NCBI RefSeq assembly: GCF_947632095.1
Contig: NZ_CANROA010000026.1
Location: forward strand, 1 to 33,893
Source: an uncultured Microbacterium sp.
GTDB taxonomy: Bacteria > Actinomycetota > Actinomycetes > Actinomycetales > Microbacteriaceae
DNA: 33,893 nt
Direction: 5' to 3'
Position numbers and translations under genes: made by a program. The notes under the pieces are model-generated. The model did not search any database. It saw nothing but the letters and a program-made list of their open reading frames with translations, and was not told where the DNA came from. Of the stretch, positions 1 through 6,953 are shown piece by piece; the stretch's first letter is position 1; each line of letters opens with the position of its first letter.

Positions 1-3
1 TAC

Positions 4-76
4 GGCTCTGTAGCTCAGTTGGTAGAGCGCACGACTGAAAATCGTGAGGTCACGGGATCGACGCCCGTCGGAGCCA
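4..76 (+). tRNA. tRNA-Phe (GAA)
   Basis: A 73-nt cloverleaf. The acceptor stem GGCTCTG pairs with CGGAGCC (one T-G pair), followed by discriminator A76. The anticodon GAA lies at 37-39 inside the loop CTGAAAA, and the T arm contains the usual purine-GATCGA type loop. The 3' CCA is not encoded (CAAG follows), as is common in actinobacteria. Anticodon GAA reads Phe codons UUC/UUU. Confidence 0.96.
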
Positions 77-103
77 CAAGGACCATCATTACAGTGGTCC
101 CAG

Positions 104-138
104 AAACCCTCGCCTAGCTTCTACATGGCGGGGGTTTT
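104..138 (+). terminator. Rho-independent terminator after tRNA-Phe
   Basis: AAACCCTCGCC (104-114) pairs with GGCGGGGGTTT (127-137) in an 11-bp stem with one G-T pair and a 12-nt loop, ending in TTTT. A smaller hairpin precedes it: GGACCA at 80-85 with TGGTCC at 95-100. Because the stem starts with AAA it could also act on the minus strand, where hipA ends at 162, so it may be bidirectional. Confidence 0.85.
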
Positions 139-161
139 GCTTTGCCCTGCGAGGGATGACC

Positions 162-1445
162 TCACGCCTTCCAGCCCCGGGACGACGCATATGCGTGAAT
201 GCTGTCGAGCATCAGCCCGATGAACGGGTCGCCGCCGAGCTGCGCTCGCGCAGCATCCGCCGCCGCCGCGTAGGCGCCCACGATGCCGTCCGTGATCTCA
301 TGGGCGCGCGCCTCAGCCCATTCGCGTTCGACGCCGAGCCGCGCCGCCACTCTGACCAGGGATTCGAGGCTGATGCGTCCGACGCTGTCCTCCCCCTCGA
401 TCGACATGGCGAGCGTCGGGTTCTCGCCGCCGGCGGCGAGATATGGCGCGTAGCTGCCGAGATCATAGAGCGGGGCGAGCGCAGCACGCTCACGCTGCAG
501 CAGCAGCGAGTAGTTCTTCGCGTGCGCATCGGTGCCGAGAGAGGCCACCGAGAACACCAGCGACTCGAAGAACTGCCGTGCGTTGCCACGCCGGTCCTCG
601 GCGTCAGGCAGCGAGTTGAAGAGGTGGCCGATCGCCGCGATGCCCGGTCCGCCCTCGGACTGATACTTCATGTCCGGCGACACGCTCAGCGCTTGGCAGA
701 GGTCTTCCTGATGGAGGCGATGCCAATGCCCGTCTTCGAGCCGGCGGTCATAGCGCGTGGAGACGAACACAGCGTCTCCGCGTTCGGTGGTCACGAGGAA
801 GTCGTCGGCGACGTGCAGCCGCAGCTCGCGCGCCGCGGCCATCGTCATGAATTCATTGATGTGATGGTCCGGAAAGGGCGCGACCGCGGGCTTCAGGATA
901 TGCGTGGTCGGGGTCGAATCCTGCGGCACCGCCCAGCGCCCCTGCCCAGTGCGGAACAGTGCGACTTTGGGTTGCGCACCGGGAAGGCTCCAGCGCGCGT
1001 CATTCGTGCGTCTCCCCCAGGTATCGCCGTTGCGGACAAGATCCGCCACGAGCTCCGCGAAATCGGTGTCAGTGAGTTCTCGCACATCACCGTGGCGTTC
1101 GGCTGCGTCCGCGCTCGCCTCACTAGCCGGCAGCAACTGCACCGCACCCGCCGCATCACGACCGATATGCGACAGCAGAGCGAAAGGATTGCCGGTGCTG
1201 ACACGATACTCGCGAGCGAGCTCCGCGAGGCGTCCTGGACTGTCGGGAAGCAACCCCTGCAGAAAAGCGCGCACCGGCTTGTTCTTGTGCCCGGCGCGCA
1301 CAAGCGGCATGGAGAGTGAGAGCGGGGTCGCATCACGCCGGACCCGGTAGTCGGCGTCGTAGGTGAACGACAAGGCTCCGCCGGCCGATTGCTGGACGAC
1401 GCCGATCGCGTCGCCGTCGAGATACGCGAACAGTTCACTCGACAT
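162..1445 (-). CDS. hipA: HipA-type Ser/Thr kinase toxin
   Basis: A 427-residue HipA-family kinase, the toxin of a type II toxin-antitoxin pair. E. coli HipA phosphorylates glutamyl-tRNA synthetase and causes growth arrest; the target here is not known. The kinase motifs look intact: the N-terminal GRDAAGAV block, the nucleotide-binding loop SLPGAQPK at about 153-160, the lysine in HILK at about 185, the catalytic segment TDAHAKN with Asp about 306 and Asn about 311, and the metal-binding YDLGS with Asp about 328. The start ATG at 1445 was chosen because it opens the HipA N-domain and overlaps the end of hipB by 11 bp, which is typical of translationally coupled hipBA. A longer reading frame upstream only repeats hipB sequence in another frame. 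No frameshift is seen, so the toxin is probably functional. Confidence 0.92.
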   Translation of the reverse strand: MSSELFAYLDGDAIGVVQQSAGGALSFTYDADYRVRRDATPLSLSMPLVRAGHKNKPVRAFLQGLLPDSPGRLAELAREYRVSTGNPFALLSHIGRDAAGAVQLLPASEASADAAERHGDVRELTDTDFAELVADLVRNGDTWGRRTNDARWSLPGAQPKVALFRTGQGRWAVPQDSTPTTHILKPAVAPFPDHHINEFMTMAAARELRLHVADDFLVTTERGDAVFVSTRYDRRLEDGHWHRLHQEDLCQALSVSPDMKYQSEGGPGIAAIGHLFNSLPDAEDRRGNARQFFESLVFSVASLGTDAHAKNYSLLLQRERAALAPLYDLGSYAPYLAAGGENPTLAMSIEGEDSVGRISLESLVRVAARLGVEREWAEARAHEITDGIVGAYAAAADAARAQLGGDPFIGLMLDSIHAYASSRGWKA

Positions 1446-1656
1446 CGTCGGCCTCGCTGACGTCGACGACGAGGCCGAGCTCTCGAAGCACGCGCATGAG
1501 CCGGAAGAGCGTGACGGCGGTGGCTCCGTTCTCCAGTCGCACGACCCACTCACGTGTGACGCCGGCGCGGCGCGCCAGCTCAGCCTGAGACAGACTCAGA
1601 CCTTCACGGCGCTCAGCGACGAGTGCCCCGAAGTCGGATGCAGCGCGTATTTCCAT
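1435..1656 (-). CDS. hipB: HipB-type antitoxin, XRE/Cro helix-turn-helix
   Basis: A 73-residue antitoxin and autorepressor. The Cro/C1-type helix-turn-helix spans most of the protein; its core reads LSLSQAELARRAGVTREWV, followed by the conserved RLENG turn. HipB proteins neutralise HipA by binding it and repress hipBA through the operators upstream. I prefer ATG 1656 because GAGG lies 5 nt upstream (minus strand). A GTG at 1662 would add two residues (M-G) but would fall inside that ribosome-binding site. The gene overlaps hipA by 11 bp. The C-terminus ends in an acidic stretch (VSEADDVE). Confidence 0.92.
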   Translation of the reverse strand: MEIRAASDFGALVAERREGLSLSQAELARRAGVTREWVVRLENGATAVTLFRLMRVLRELGLVVDVSEADDVE

Positions 1657-1668
1657 CCCCACCTCGCA

Positions 1669-1738
1669 TGTGACTTATAGCGCACAATTGTATATGTGAC
1701 TTATAGCGCACACAAGTAGGAGTGACTTATAACGCACA
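1669..1738 (-). promoter_or_regulatory. hipBA promoter with three operator copies at exact 26-bp spacing
   Basis: Three direct copies of (A/T)GTGACTTATA(G/A)CGCACA occupy 1669-1686, 1695-1712 and 1721-1738, each 26 bp from the next. Copies 1 and 2 are identical; copy 3 differs at two positions. Each has a weak dyad, GTG-N3-TATA-N3-CAC. On the minus strand a plausible sigma-70 promoter overlaps them: -35 TTGTGT at 1715-1710, a 17-bp spacer, and -10 TACAAT at 1692-1687. Copy 2 therefore fills the spacer and copy 1 covers the start site, as expected for HipB autorepression. That HipB is the binder is inferred. Confidence 0.8.
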
Positions 1739-1810
1739 CCAGGCACCCGCCGCCCGGCAGCTGCCCCGGCGCTGCCGTTCCTGCGCGGGCGCATAGGGCC
1801 CGCGCGCGGA

Positions 1811-1822
1811 TAGGCTACGACG
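1811..1822 (+). promoter_or_regulatory. Possible leaderless promoter (-10) of the LysR gene
   Basis: TAGGCT at 1811-1816 fits the actinobacterial TANNNT -10 pattern and is followed after 6 nt by the ATG of the LysR gene. This is the usual geometry of a leaderless transcript. No Shine-Dalgarno sequence is visible in front of the ATG, which supports this reading. Confidence 0.45.
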
Positions 1823-2770
1823 ATGGCACGGGGCGGGACGGCGAGCGGGATCACCCTGCAGCAGCTGCGGTACTTCATCGAGATCGTGGCCGAGGGGTCG
1901 ATCACCGCGGCCGCGGAGCTGCTCTACGTCTCGCAGCCGACGATGTCGACCGCGATGAAGGACCTCGAGCAGCGGGTCGGTCAGGCGCTCTTCAACCGCT
2001 CGGTGCGCGGCGTCACGCTCACCGAGGAGGGCACCGAGTTCCTCCGTTACGCGCGCCAGGTCGTCGAGCAGGCAGCGCTGCTCGAGCAGCGCTACCTCGG
2101 CCGGGCGCCGTCGCGCCGGTTGCTCGGCGTCTCGGCCCAGCACTACTCGTTCGTCGTCGACGCCTTCGTGCGCATGGTGAAGGCATCGGATGCCGCGGAG
2201 TACGCCTTCAGCCTCCGCGAGACCCGCACGTGGGAGATCATCGAGGACGTCCGCACGCTGCGCAGCGAGATCGGCGTGCTGTACCGCAACGACTTCAACC
2301 GCGACGTCATCGACAAGCTGCTGCGCGAATCCGGGCTGGCGTTCACGCCGATGTTCCTGGCGACGCCGCACATCTTCATCGCCCGCACGAACCCGCTCGC
2401 CGACCGCGCGCAGGTCACGCTCGATGATCTCGAGAATCTCCCCCGCCTCACCTTCGACCAGGGCGCGAACAACTCGTTCTACTTCGCCGAGGAGCTCCTG
2501 TCGACGCGCTCGTCGAAGCAGGACATCCGGGTGAGCGACCGGGCCACGATCTTCAACCTCATGATCGGCCTCGGCGGGTACACGATCTCGACCGGCATCA
2601 TCTCGGACGACCTCGACCCGTCGATCGTGTCCGTGCCGCTCGACATCGACGAGCGGATCGAGATCGGCTGGATCGGCCATGGATCCATGCCGCTCAGCGC
2701 TCAGGCCGAGCGCTTCGTGGCCGAGATGCTCGACGTGGTCGCCGAGTTCGGCGTCGAACTCCTGCCATAG
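1823..2770 (+). CDS. LysR-family transcriptional regulator
   Basis: A 315-residue LysR-type regulator of normal length. The N-terminal winged helix-turn-helix (about residues 10-70) has the classic pattern LRYFIEIVAEGSITAAAELL, then SQPTMSTAMKDLE, an arginine wing and LTEEG. An effector-binding periplasmic-binding-like domain follows (about 95-310). It lies immediately upstream of mesX and mesD in the same direction, 126 bp from mesX. LysR regulators usually act on adjacent genes, so it most likely controls the methionine synthase genes in response to a sulfur-amino-acid signal. That target and signal are inferred from position only. The minus-strand hipBA promoter diverges from it. Confidence 0.9.
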   Translation: MARGGTASGITLQQLRYFIEIVAEGSITAAAELLYVSQPTMSTAMKDLEQRVGQALFNRSVRGVTLTEEGTEFLRYARQVVEQAALLEQRYLGRAPSRRLLGVSAQHYSFVVDAFVRMVKASDAAEYAFSLRETRTWEIIEDVRTLRSEIGVLYRNDFNRDVIDKLLRESGLAFTPMFLATPHIFIARTNPLADRAQVTLDDLENLPRLTFDQGANNSFYFAEELLSTRSSKQDIRVSDRATIFNLMIGLGGYTISTGIISDDLDPSIVSVPLDIDERIEIGWIGHGSMPLSAQAERFVAEMLDVVAEFGVELLP

Positions 2771-2896
2771 CATCCACCTATCTTTACCTCCGAAGTCCGC
2801 TAATGGAACTATGACTGGCAGTCCTTCTTAGACTGGCCCGACCGCGGGGGAACCATCCTCGCGGTTCACCGTCGAGGAACAGGGCACCGGGTCATC
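2771..2896 (+). promoter_or_regulatory. mesX leader with a small dyad and a strong hairpin
   Basis: This 126-bp gap holds a perfect short dyad, GACT-GGC-AGTC, at 2813-2823, with GACTGG repeated at 2831. It is a candidate LysR operator. A strong hairpin follows: 2841-2850 pairs with 2856-2865 (10 bp, two G-T pairs) around the loop AACCA. I find no pattern resembling a SAM or other known methionine riboswitch, and no T-run after the hairpin. The ribosome-binding site is weak (AGGG at 2881-2884, 12 nt from the ATG). Confidence 0.5.
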
Positions 2897-3880
2897 ATGA
2901 CGACCGAGTTCGCATTCAGCATCAGCACCACACGTTTCGACGCGGACTACTGTCCGTCGTCGGGGTCGCGCGCGACCACGAACTTCGCGAACCTGGCGCG
3001 CGGCGAGGGCCGCCGCCAGAACCTCATGAACGCGCTGGCGATGATGGATGCCCGATGCAACGCCCTCGCGTCGGCGGACAACCCGACCGGAGACCGCTAC
3101 CGCGTCGAGCTCGACATCGTCTCGGCCGACGTGCACCTCGACGCCGCGCAGAGCGACGCCGGCGTCCCGCTCATCGAGATGCTCGACGTCACGATCGTCG
3201 ACCGGGCCACCGGCGAGCGCATCCCCGGCATCACCGGCAACAACTTCTCCTCCTATGTCCGCGACTACGACTTCAGCGTGGTGCTCCCCGAGCACAACGC
3301 GCATGCCGCCGTCCCCGGCACCCCGGAGGACTTCGGCGACCTGCACGGCAAGCTGTTCCGCCACTTCGTCTCATCGGCCGCCTACCGCGAATGCTTCGCG
3401 CAGACACCGGTCATCTGCATCAGCGTCTCGACGAGCAAGACGTACCGCAGCACCGGGTACCGGCATCCTGTTCTCGGAGTCGAATACCGCCAGAGCGAGT
3501 ACTCGATGACCGACCGGTACTTCGCGAAGATGGGTCTGCAGGTGCGGTACTTCCTGCCTGACGGTGCGGTCGCTCCCCTCGCCTTCTACTTCGAGGGCGA
3601 TCTCGTCGCCGACTACTCCGACCTGGCGCTCATCGGCACGATCAGCACGATGGAGACGTTCCAGAAGATCTACCGCCCGGAGATTTACAACGCTTCCTCC
3701 CCCGCGGGCGATATTTACCGCCCTGCTCTGGACAACTCCGACTTCGCCCCGACCGGCATCGTCTACGACCGCGAGGAGCGCAGTCGTCTCGGCGTCGAGC
3801 AGGGCCGCTTCGTCGAGGAGCATTTCATGAAGCCGAACCACGACGTCCTGGCCGAGTGGGCCACGGCCCGCGCGATCTGA
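2897..3880 (+). CDS. mesX: DUF1852 protein, MesX (partner of methionine synthase MesD)
   Basis: A 327-residue DUF1852 protein. Published work on folate-independent methionine synthases pairs this family (MesX) with the MetE-core enzyme MesD. Both are required, the system is oxygen-dependent, and the methyl donor is not methyl-tetrahydrofolate. MesX has no well-defined enzymatic role. The sequence is soluble, with no signal peptide or membrane segment. Recognisable blocks include TTNFANLARGEGR near the N-terminus, NNFSSYVRDYDFSV mid-protein, and ISVSTSKTYRSTGYRHPVLG followed by a tyrosine-rich stretch. mesD starts 24 bp downstream, so the two should be co-transcribed. ATG 2897 is used; only a weak AGGG lies upstream. 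Confidence 0.88.
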   Translation: MTTEFAFSISTTRFDADYCPSSGSRATTNFANLARGEGRRQNLMNALAMMDARCNALASADNPTGDRYRVELDIVSADVHLDAAQSDAGVPLIEMLDVTIVDRATGERIPGITGNNFSSYVRDYDFSVVLPEHNAHAAVPGTPEDFGDLHGKLFRHFVSSAAYRECFAQTPVICISVSTSKTYRSTGYRHPVLGVEYRQSEYSMTDRYFAKMGLQVRYFLPDGAVAPLAFYFEGDLVADYSDLALIGTISTMETFQKIYRPEIYNASSPAGDIYRPALDNSDFAPTGIVYDREERSRLGVEQGRFVEEHFMKPNHDVLAEWATARAI

Positions 3881-3904
3881 CCCCGAGATACGGAGACGCC
3901 GTCG

Positions 3905-4945
3905 ATGACGAATGCGTTCCTTCCCACGTCGATCGTGGGCAGTCTGCCGAAGCCCGCCTGGCTCGCCGAGCCCGAGAAGCTCTGGTCGCCCTGGCGGCTC
4001 GAGGGCGCGGCGCTCGACGAGGGACGACGCGATGCCCTGCATCTCGCCGCCGCCGAGCAGGCCCTCGCCGGGCTCGACATCATCAGCGACGGCGAGCAGA
4101 CCCGCCAGCACTTCGTCACGACCTTCATCGAGCACCTCAGCGGCGTCGACTTCGAGCACCGTGAGACGATGCGCATCCGCGACCGCTACGACGCGAGCGT
4201 CCCGACGATCGTCGGGCCCGTCGCGCGCACGAAGCCGGTCTTCGTCGACGACGCGAAAGCGCTCAGAGCGCAGACCGACCGGCCGATCAAGTGGGCACTG
4301 CCCGGGCCGATGACGATGATCGACACCCTCGCAGACAAGCACTACGGCAGCCGCGAGGAGCTCGCGTGGGAGTTCGCGCGGATCCTCAATGAGGAGGCGC
4401 GCGAGCTCGAGGCCGCCGGCGTCGACATCATCCAGTTCGACGAGCCGGCGTTCAACGTCTTCTTCGACGATGTGCGCGACTGGGGCGTCTCCGCCCTCGA
4501 GCGCGCCGCCGAGGGGCTGCGCTGCGAGACCGTCGTGCACATCTGCTACGGCTACGGCATCGAGGCGAACAACGCGTGGAAGGAGACGCTCGGCGAGGAG
4601 TGGCGCCAGTACGAGGAGTTCTTCCCGCGCCTGCAGCAGTCCTCCATCGACATCGTCTCGCTGGAGAGCCGCAACTCGCACGTGCCGATCGATCTCATCG
4701 AGCTGCTGCGCGGCAAGAAGATCATGCTCGGGGCGATCGACGTCGCGACCGACGCCGTCGAGACGCCCGAGGAGGTCGCCGCGGTCCTGCGCAGTGCACT
4801 CCCCCATGTCGACGCCGACAAGCTGTACCCGAGCACGAACTGCGGCATGGCGCCGCTGTCTCGCCCGGTCGCCGCTGCGAAGATGCGCGCGCTCGTGGAA
4901 GGCACCCGGATACTGCGGGCTGAGCTGGCGGGATCGCCTTTCTGA
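3905..4945 (+). CDS. mesD: Core methionine synthase MesD (MetE C-terminal domain only)
   Basis: A 346-residue protein equivalent to the catalytic C-terminal barrel of cobalamin-independent methionine synthase MetE; it lacks MetE's N-terminal folate-binding half. It would transfer a methyl group to homocysteine on a zinc site. The expected zinc ligands are visible: His212 and Cys214 (VHICYGYG), Glu254 (SLESRN) and Cys313 (TNCGM). The substrate-binding motifs SDGEQTR (about 61-67) and QFDEPAF (about 177-183) are also present. The N-terminal VGSLPKP is typical of the family. Because of the neighbouring mesX I call it MesD rather than a MesA/B/C type. A GGAG ribosome-binding site lies about 9 nt before the ATG. 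The methyl donor cannot be read from sequence. Confidence 0.9.
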   Translation: MTNAFLPTSIVGSLPKPAWLAEPEKLWSPWRLEGAALDEGRRDALHLAAAEQALAGLDIISDGEQTRQHFVTTFIEHLSGVDFEHRETMRIRDRYDASVPTIVGPVARTKPVFVDDAKALRAQTDRPIKWALPGPMTMIDTLADKHYGSREELAWEFARILNEEARELEAAGVDIIQFDEPAFNVFFDDVRDWGVSALERAAEGLRCETVVHICYGYGIEANNAWKETLGEEWRQYEEFFPRLQQSSIDIVSLESRNSHVPIDLIELLRGKKIMLGAIDVATDAVETPEEVAAVLRSALPHVDADKLYPSTNCGMAPLSRPVAAAKMRALVEGTRILRAELAGSPF

Positions 4946-5055
4946 CTCGGACCACGGCACCCGGTTCGCCGCACGCGAGCACCGCTTCGGGACGTGCCGC
5001 TGATCAGGACCGCACGATACGCTGGGCGCCAGCATCCGATCTTCTGGGAGGCGCC

Positions 5056-5481
5056 ATGAGCGACGACATCGCGGACTGGACCCGGCTGTGCGATCTACTC
5101 GACGACGACCCCGAGCTCGCGCCCGCCGTGCACGACGCAGACGAGGACGAGCGCTGGGAGGCACTCATCGGCGGGCTCGACGACGCCGGCGCGCTCGCCT
5201 ACCTCGAAAGCGACGACACGGGCATGGAGCTGGCCGATGCTCTGCCGGCGCTGCCTCGCGTCTTCCGCGCGGGAATCGATCTGTCCCCTGTCAACGACGA
5301 GGACGACCTGGATGCCGCGATCGCTCTCGCCGACGGGATCCTCGCACCTCACGGGCTGACGCTGATCCGCCTCGAGGAGGAGTCGGACGCGTGCGCGCTC
5401 GTCGCCGTTCCCGCCGAGAACGCGACCGCGATCATCGACCTCGCCGACGCGCTCGGACACGCCGCACACGCCCCGTCGTGA
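5056..5481 (+). CDS. Small acidic hypothetical protein (possibly DUF6630-like)
   Basis: A 141-residue, very acidic protein with Asp/Glu clusters in the first 60 residues and no membrane segment or signal peptide. I do not recognise it with certainty. The motif WEALIGGLDDAGALAYLES and the C-terminal two-layer pattern (LTLIRLEEESDACALVAVP) recall DUF6630-type proteins of unknown function. It has a good ribosome-binding site (GGGAGG, 5 nt before the ATG). Its TGA stop overlaps an in-frame GTG of the exporter gene downstream (GTGA at 5478-5481), suggesting co-transcription. Confidence 0.75.
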   Translation: MSDDIADWTRLCDLLDDDPELAPAVHDADEDERWEALIGGLDDAGALAYLESDDTGMELADALPALPRVFRAGIDLSPVNDEDDLDAAIALADGILAPHGLTLIRLEEESDACALVAVPAENATAIIDLADALGHAAHAPS

Positions 5482-5516
5482 AGCATCCGATCAGGAGAAA
5501 GACGGACAATGGATCA

Positions 5517-6917
5517 ATGGCATCCGACCGTCCGTCCCGCTTCCTGAGCTCGCTCCGACGAGCCATCAGCACCGACCCCGCCCAGGTCGCGATGACCGAG
5601 ATCCAGCCGGTTCTCGGCGAGACGATCACGGTGAAGATCCTCGATCTGGCGCTGCGTCTGGGCGAGTCGATGTTCGCGGTCGGAGCATCCGCGCACGATG
5701 TCACGTTCGCGATCACCCGAGTCGCGAAGGTCTACGGCCTGTCGGGAGTGCACGTCGAGGTGACGTACGACGCGATCAGCGTCTCATACCACCGCAGCGA
5801 GGAGGACTGGCCGACGACCCTCATGCGCGTCGTGCGCACCGCGTCGCCGGATCACGCGAAGCTGCAGCGCCTGCAGGCCCTGTTCGCCGATATCCAGGCC
5901 GGCATGGATCTGGGCGAGGCGCGCAGCACATTCCGTGCGATCCGGCGCGTACCTTTCATGTACCGCCCGACGGTTGTGACATTCGCCCTCGCCGCCCTCG
6001 CGATCGGTGTGGCCGTGCTCTATGCGGCACCGCCCATCACGATCGTGCTCAGCTTCCTCGCCGCCCTCGGCGCCGCCTACGCGCAGGCGGGTCTGCGACG
6101 CCTGCAGGTCCCTCTCTTCTTCAGCCAGATCGTCGGCGCGTTCGTCATCACGGCGGTGGCCGCCGTCGTCTCGGCGATCAGTGATCTCGGATTCCCGCCG
6201 TTCGCCGAGGTGAACCCGGCGATCCTCGTGGCCTCCGGAATCGTCCTCATGCTCTCGGGCCTGACCGTCGTCGCCGCCGCGCAGGATGCGATCGACGGCT
6301 TCGCGCTCACGGCGCTCGGCCGCATCCTCGATGTCACGATGCAGACCCTCGGCGTGGTGCTCGGCATCCTCATCGGCCTGGAGCTCGCCCGCCTGGTGAA
6401 CCTCACGATCCCCCTGCCGAAGGACGCGATCCCCTTCGGGACGGTCCCCGAGCAGATCCTCGGCGCCATCATCATCTCGGTCGCCGTCGCCGTCTTCAAC
6501 GGATCCGGCATGCGAATCATTGTCATCAGCGCGCTGCTGAGCACCGTCGCGATGCTCTCCTACAGCACGGCTCTCGGCTTCGATCTGCACCCGGCGGCCG
6601 CGAGCGGCATCGGGGCGCTGCTGGCGAGCTTCCTCGGCATTCTCGTCGCCCGCAACCTGCATGTACCGTCGGTCGCGGTGACGACAGCGGCGATCGTGCC
6701 GCTCGTTCCCGGAACCGCGGTCTTCCGCGGCCTCCTGGGCGTCGTCGACTCGGACGGCACGGCAGAACTGATGGTGGGCGGCATCGGCCCGCTGATCCTC
6801 GCGGGCTCGATCGGCATCGGCTTGGCAGCCGGAGCATCCCTCGGCCTCTACCTCGGCACGCCGCTGCGGGCGACCCTCGGAACAGTCTCGAAGTCCCGCG
6901 CCCGCGTGCGGCGCTGA
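5517..6917 (+). CDS. ThrE-type threonine/serine exporter
   Basis: A 466-residue member of the ThrE family (DUF1212 plus ThrE_2), which exports threonine and serine in Corynebacterium glutamicum. A soluble N-terminal domain of about 140 residues contains the family pattern LALRLGESMFAVGASAHDV and the following TRVAKVYGL. About ten hydrophobic helices then run to the C-terminus, with a PLVPG motif near residue 400. The start is awkward. AGGAG at 5493-5497 is ideally placed for an ATG at 5509, but that ATG is out of frame. The first in-frame ATG is 5517, 19 nt from the AGGAG. An in-frame GTG at 5478 overlaps the previous stop but has no ribosome-binding site. The substrate is assigned by family only. 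Confidence 0.88.
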   Translation: MASDRPSRFLSSLRRAISTDPAQVAMTEIQPVLGETITVKILDLALRLGESMFAVGASAHDVTFAITRVAKVYGLSGVHVEVTYDAISVSYHRSEEDWPTTLMRVVRTASPDHAKLQRLQALFADIQAGMDLGEARSTFRAIRRVPFMYRPTVVTFALAALAIGVAVLYAAPPITIVLSFLAALGAAYAQAGLRRLQVPLFFSQIVGAFVITAVAAVVSAISDLGFPPFAEVNPAILVASGIVLMLSGLTVVAAAQDAIDGFALTALGRILDVTMQTLGVVLGILIGLELARLVNLTIPLPKDAIPFGTVPEQILGAIIISVAVAVFNGSGMRIIVISALLSTVAMLSYSTALGFDLHPAAASGIGALLASFLGILVARNLHVPSVAVTTAAIVPLVPGTAVFRGLLGVVDSDGTAELMVGGIGPLILAGSIGIGLAAGASLGLYLGTPLRATLGTVSKSRARVRR

Positions 6918-6953
6918 CGCGTCGCCTCAGATTGCAGCGAGCGGAGTCGCCAG

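Noticed and set aside
156..1319. 387-codon open frame on the plus strand opposite hipA
   Set aside because: The minus strand encodes a full HipA kinase with all motifs; the plus-strand frame has none.
1..1740. Mobile island inserted at tRNA-Phe carrying hipBA
   Set aside because: I found no repeat of the tRNA 3' end, no integrase and no composition break. Toxin-antitoxin genes next to a tRNA are suggestive but not enough.
2771..2896. SAM or other methionine riboswitch upstream of mesX
   Set aside because: The gap is short and holds only a dyad and one hairpin; the multi-helix patterns of SAM-I, SAM-II or SAM-IV are not seen.
3371..5164. 597-codon open frame on the minus strand opposite mesX and mesD
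   Set aside because: It has arginine-rich shadow composition and no recognisable domain, and it lies antisense to two clearly conserved genes. It is a by-product of high GC.
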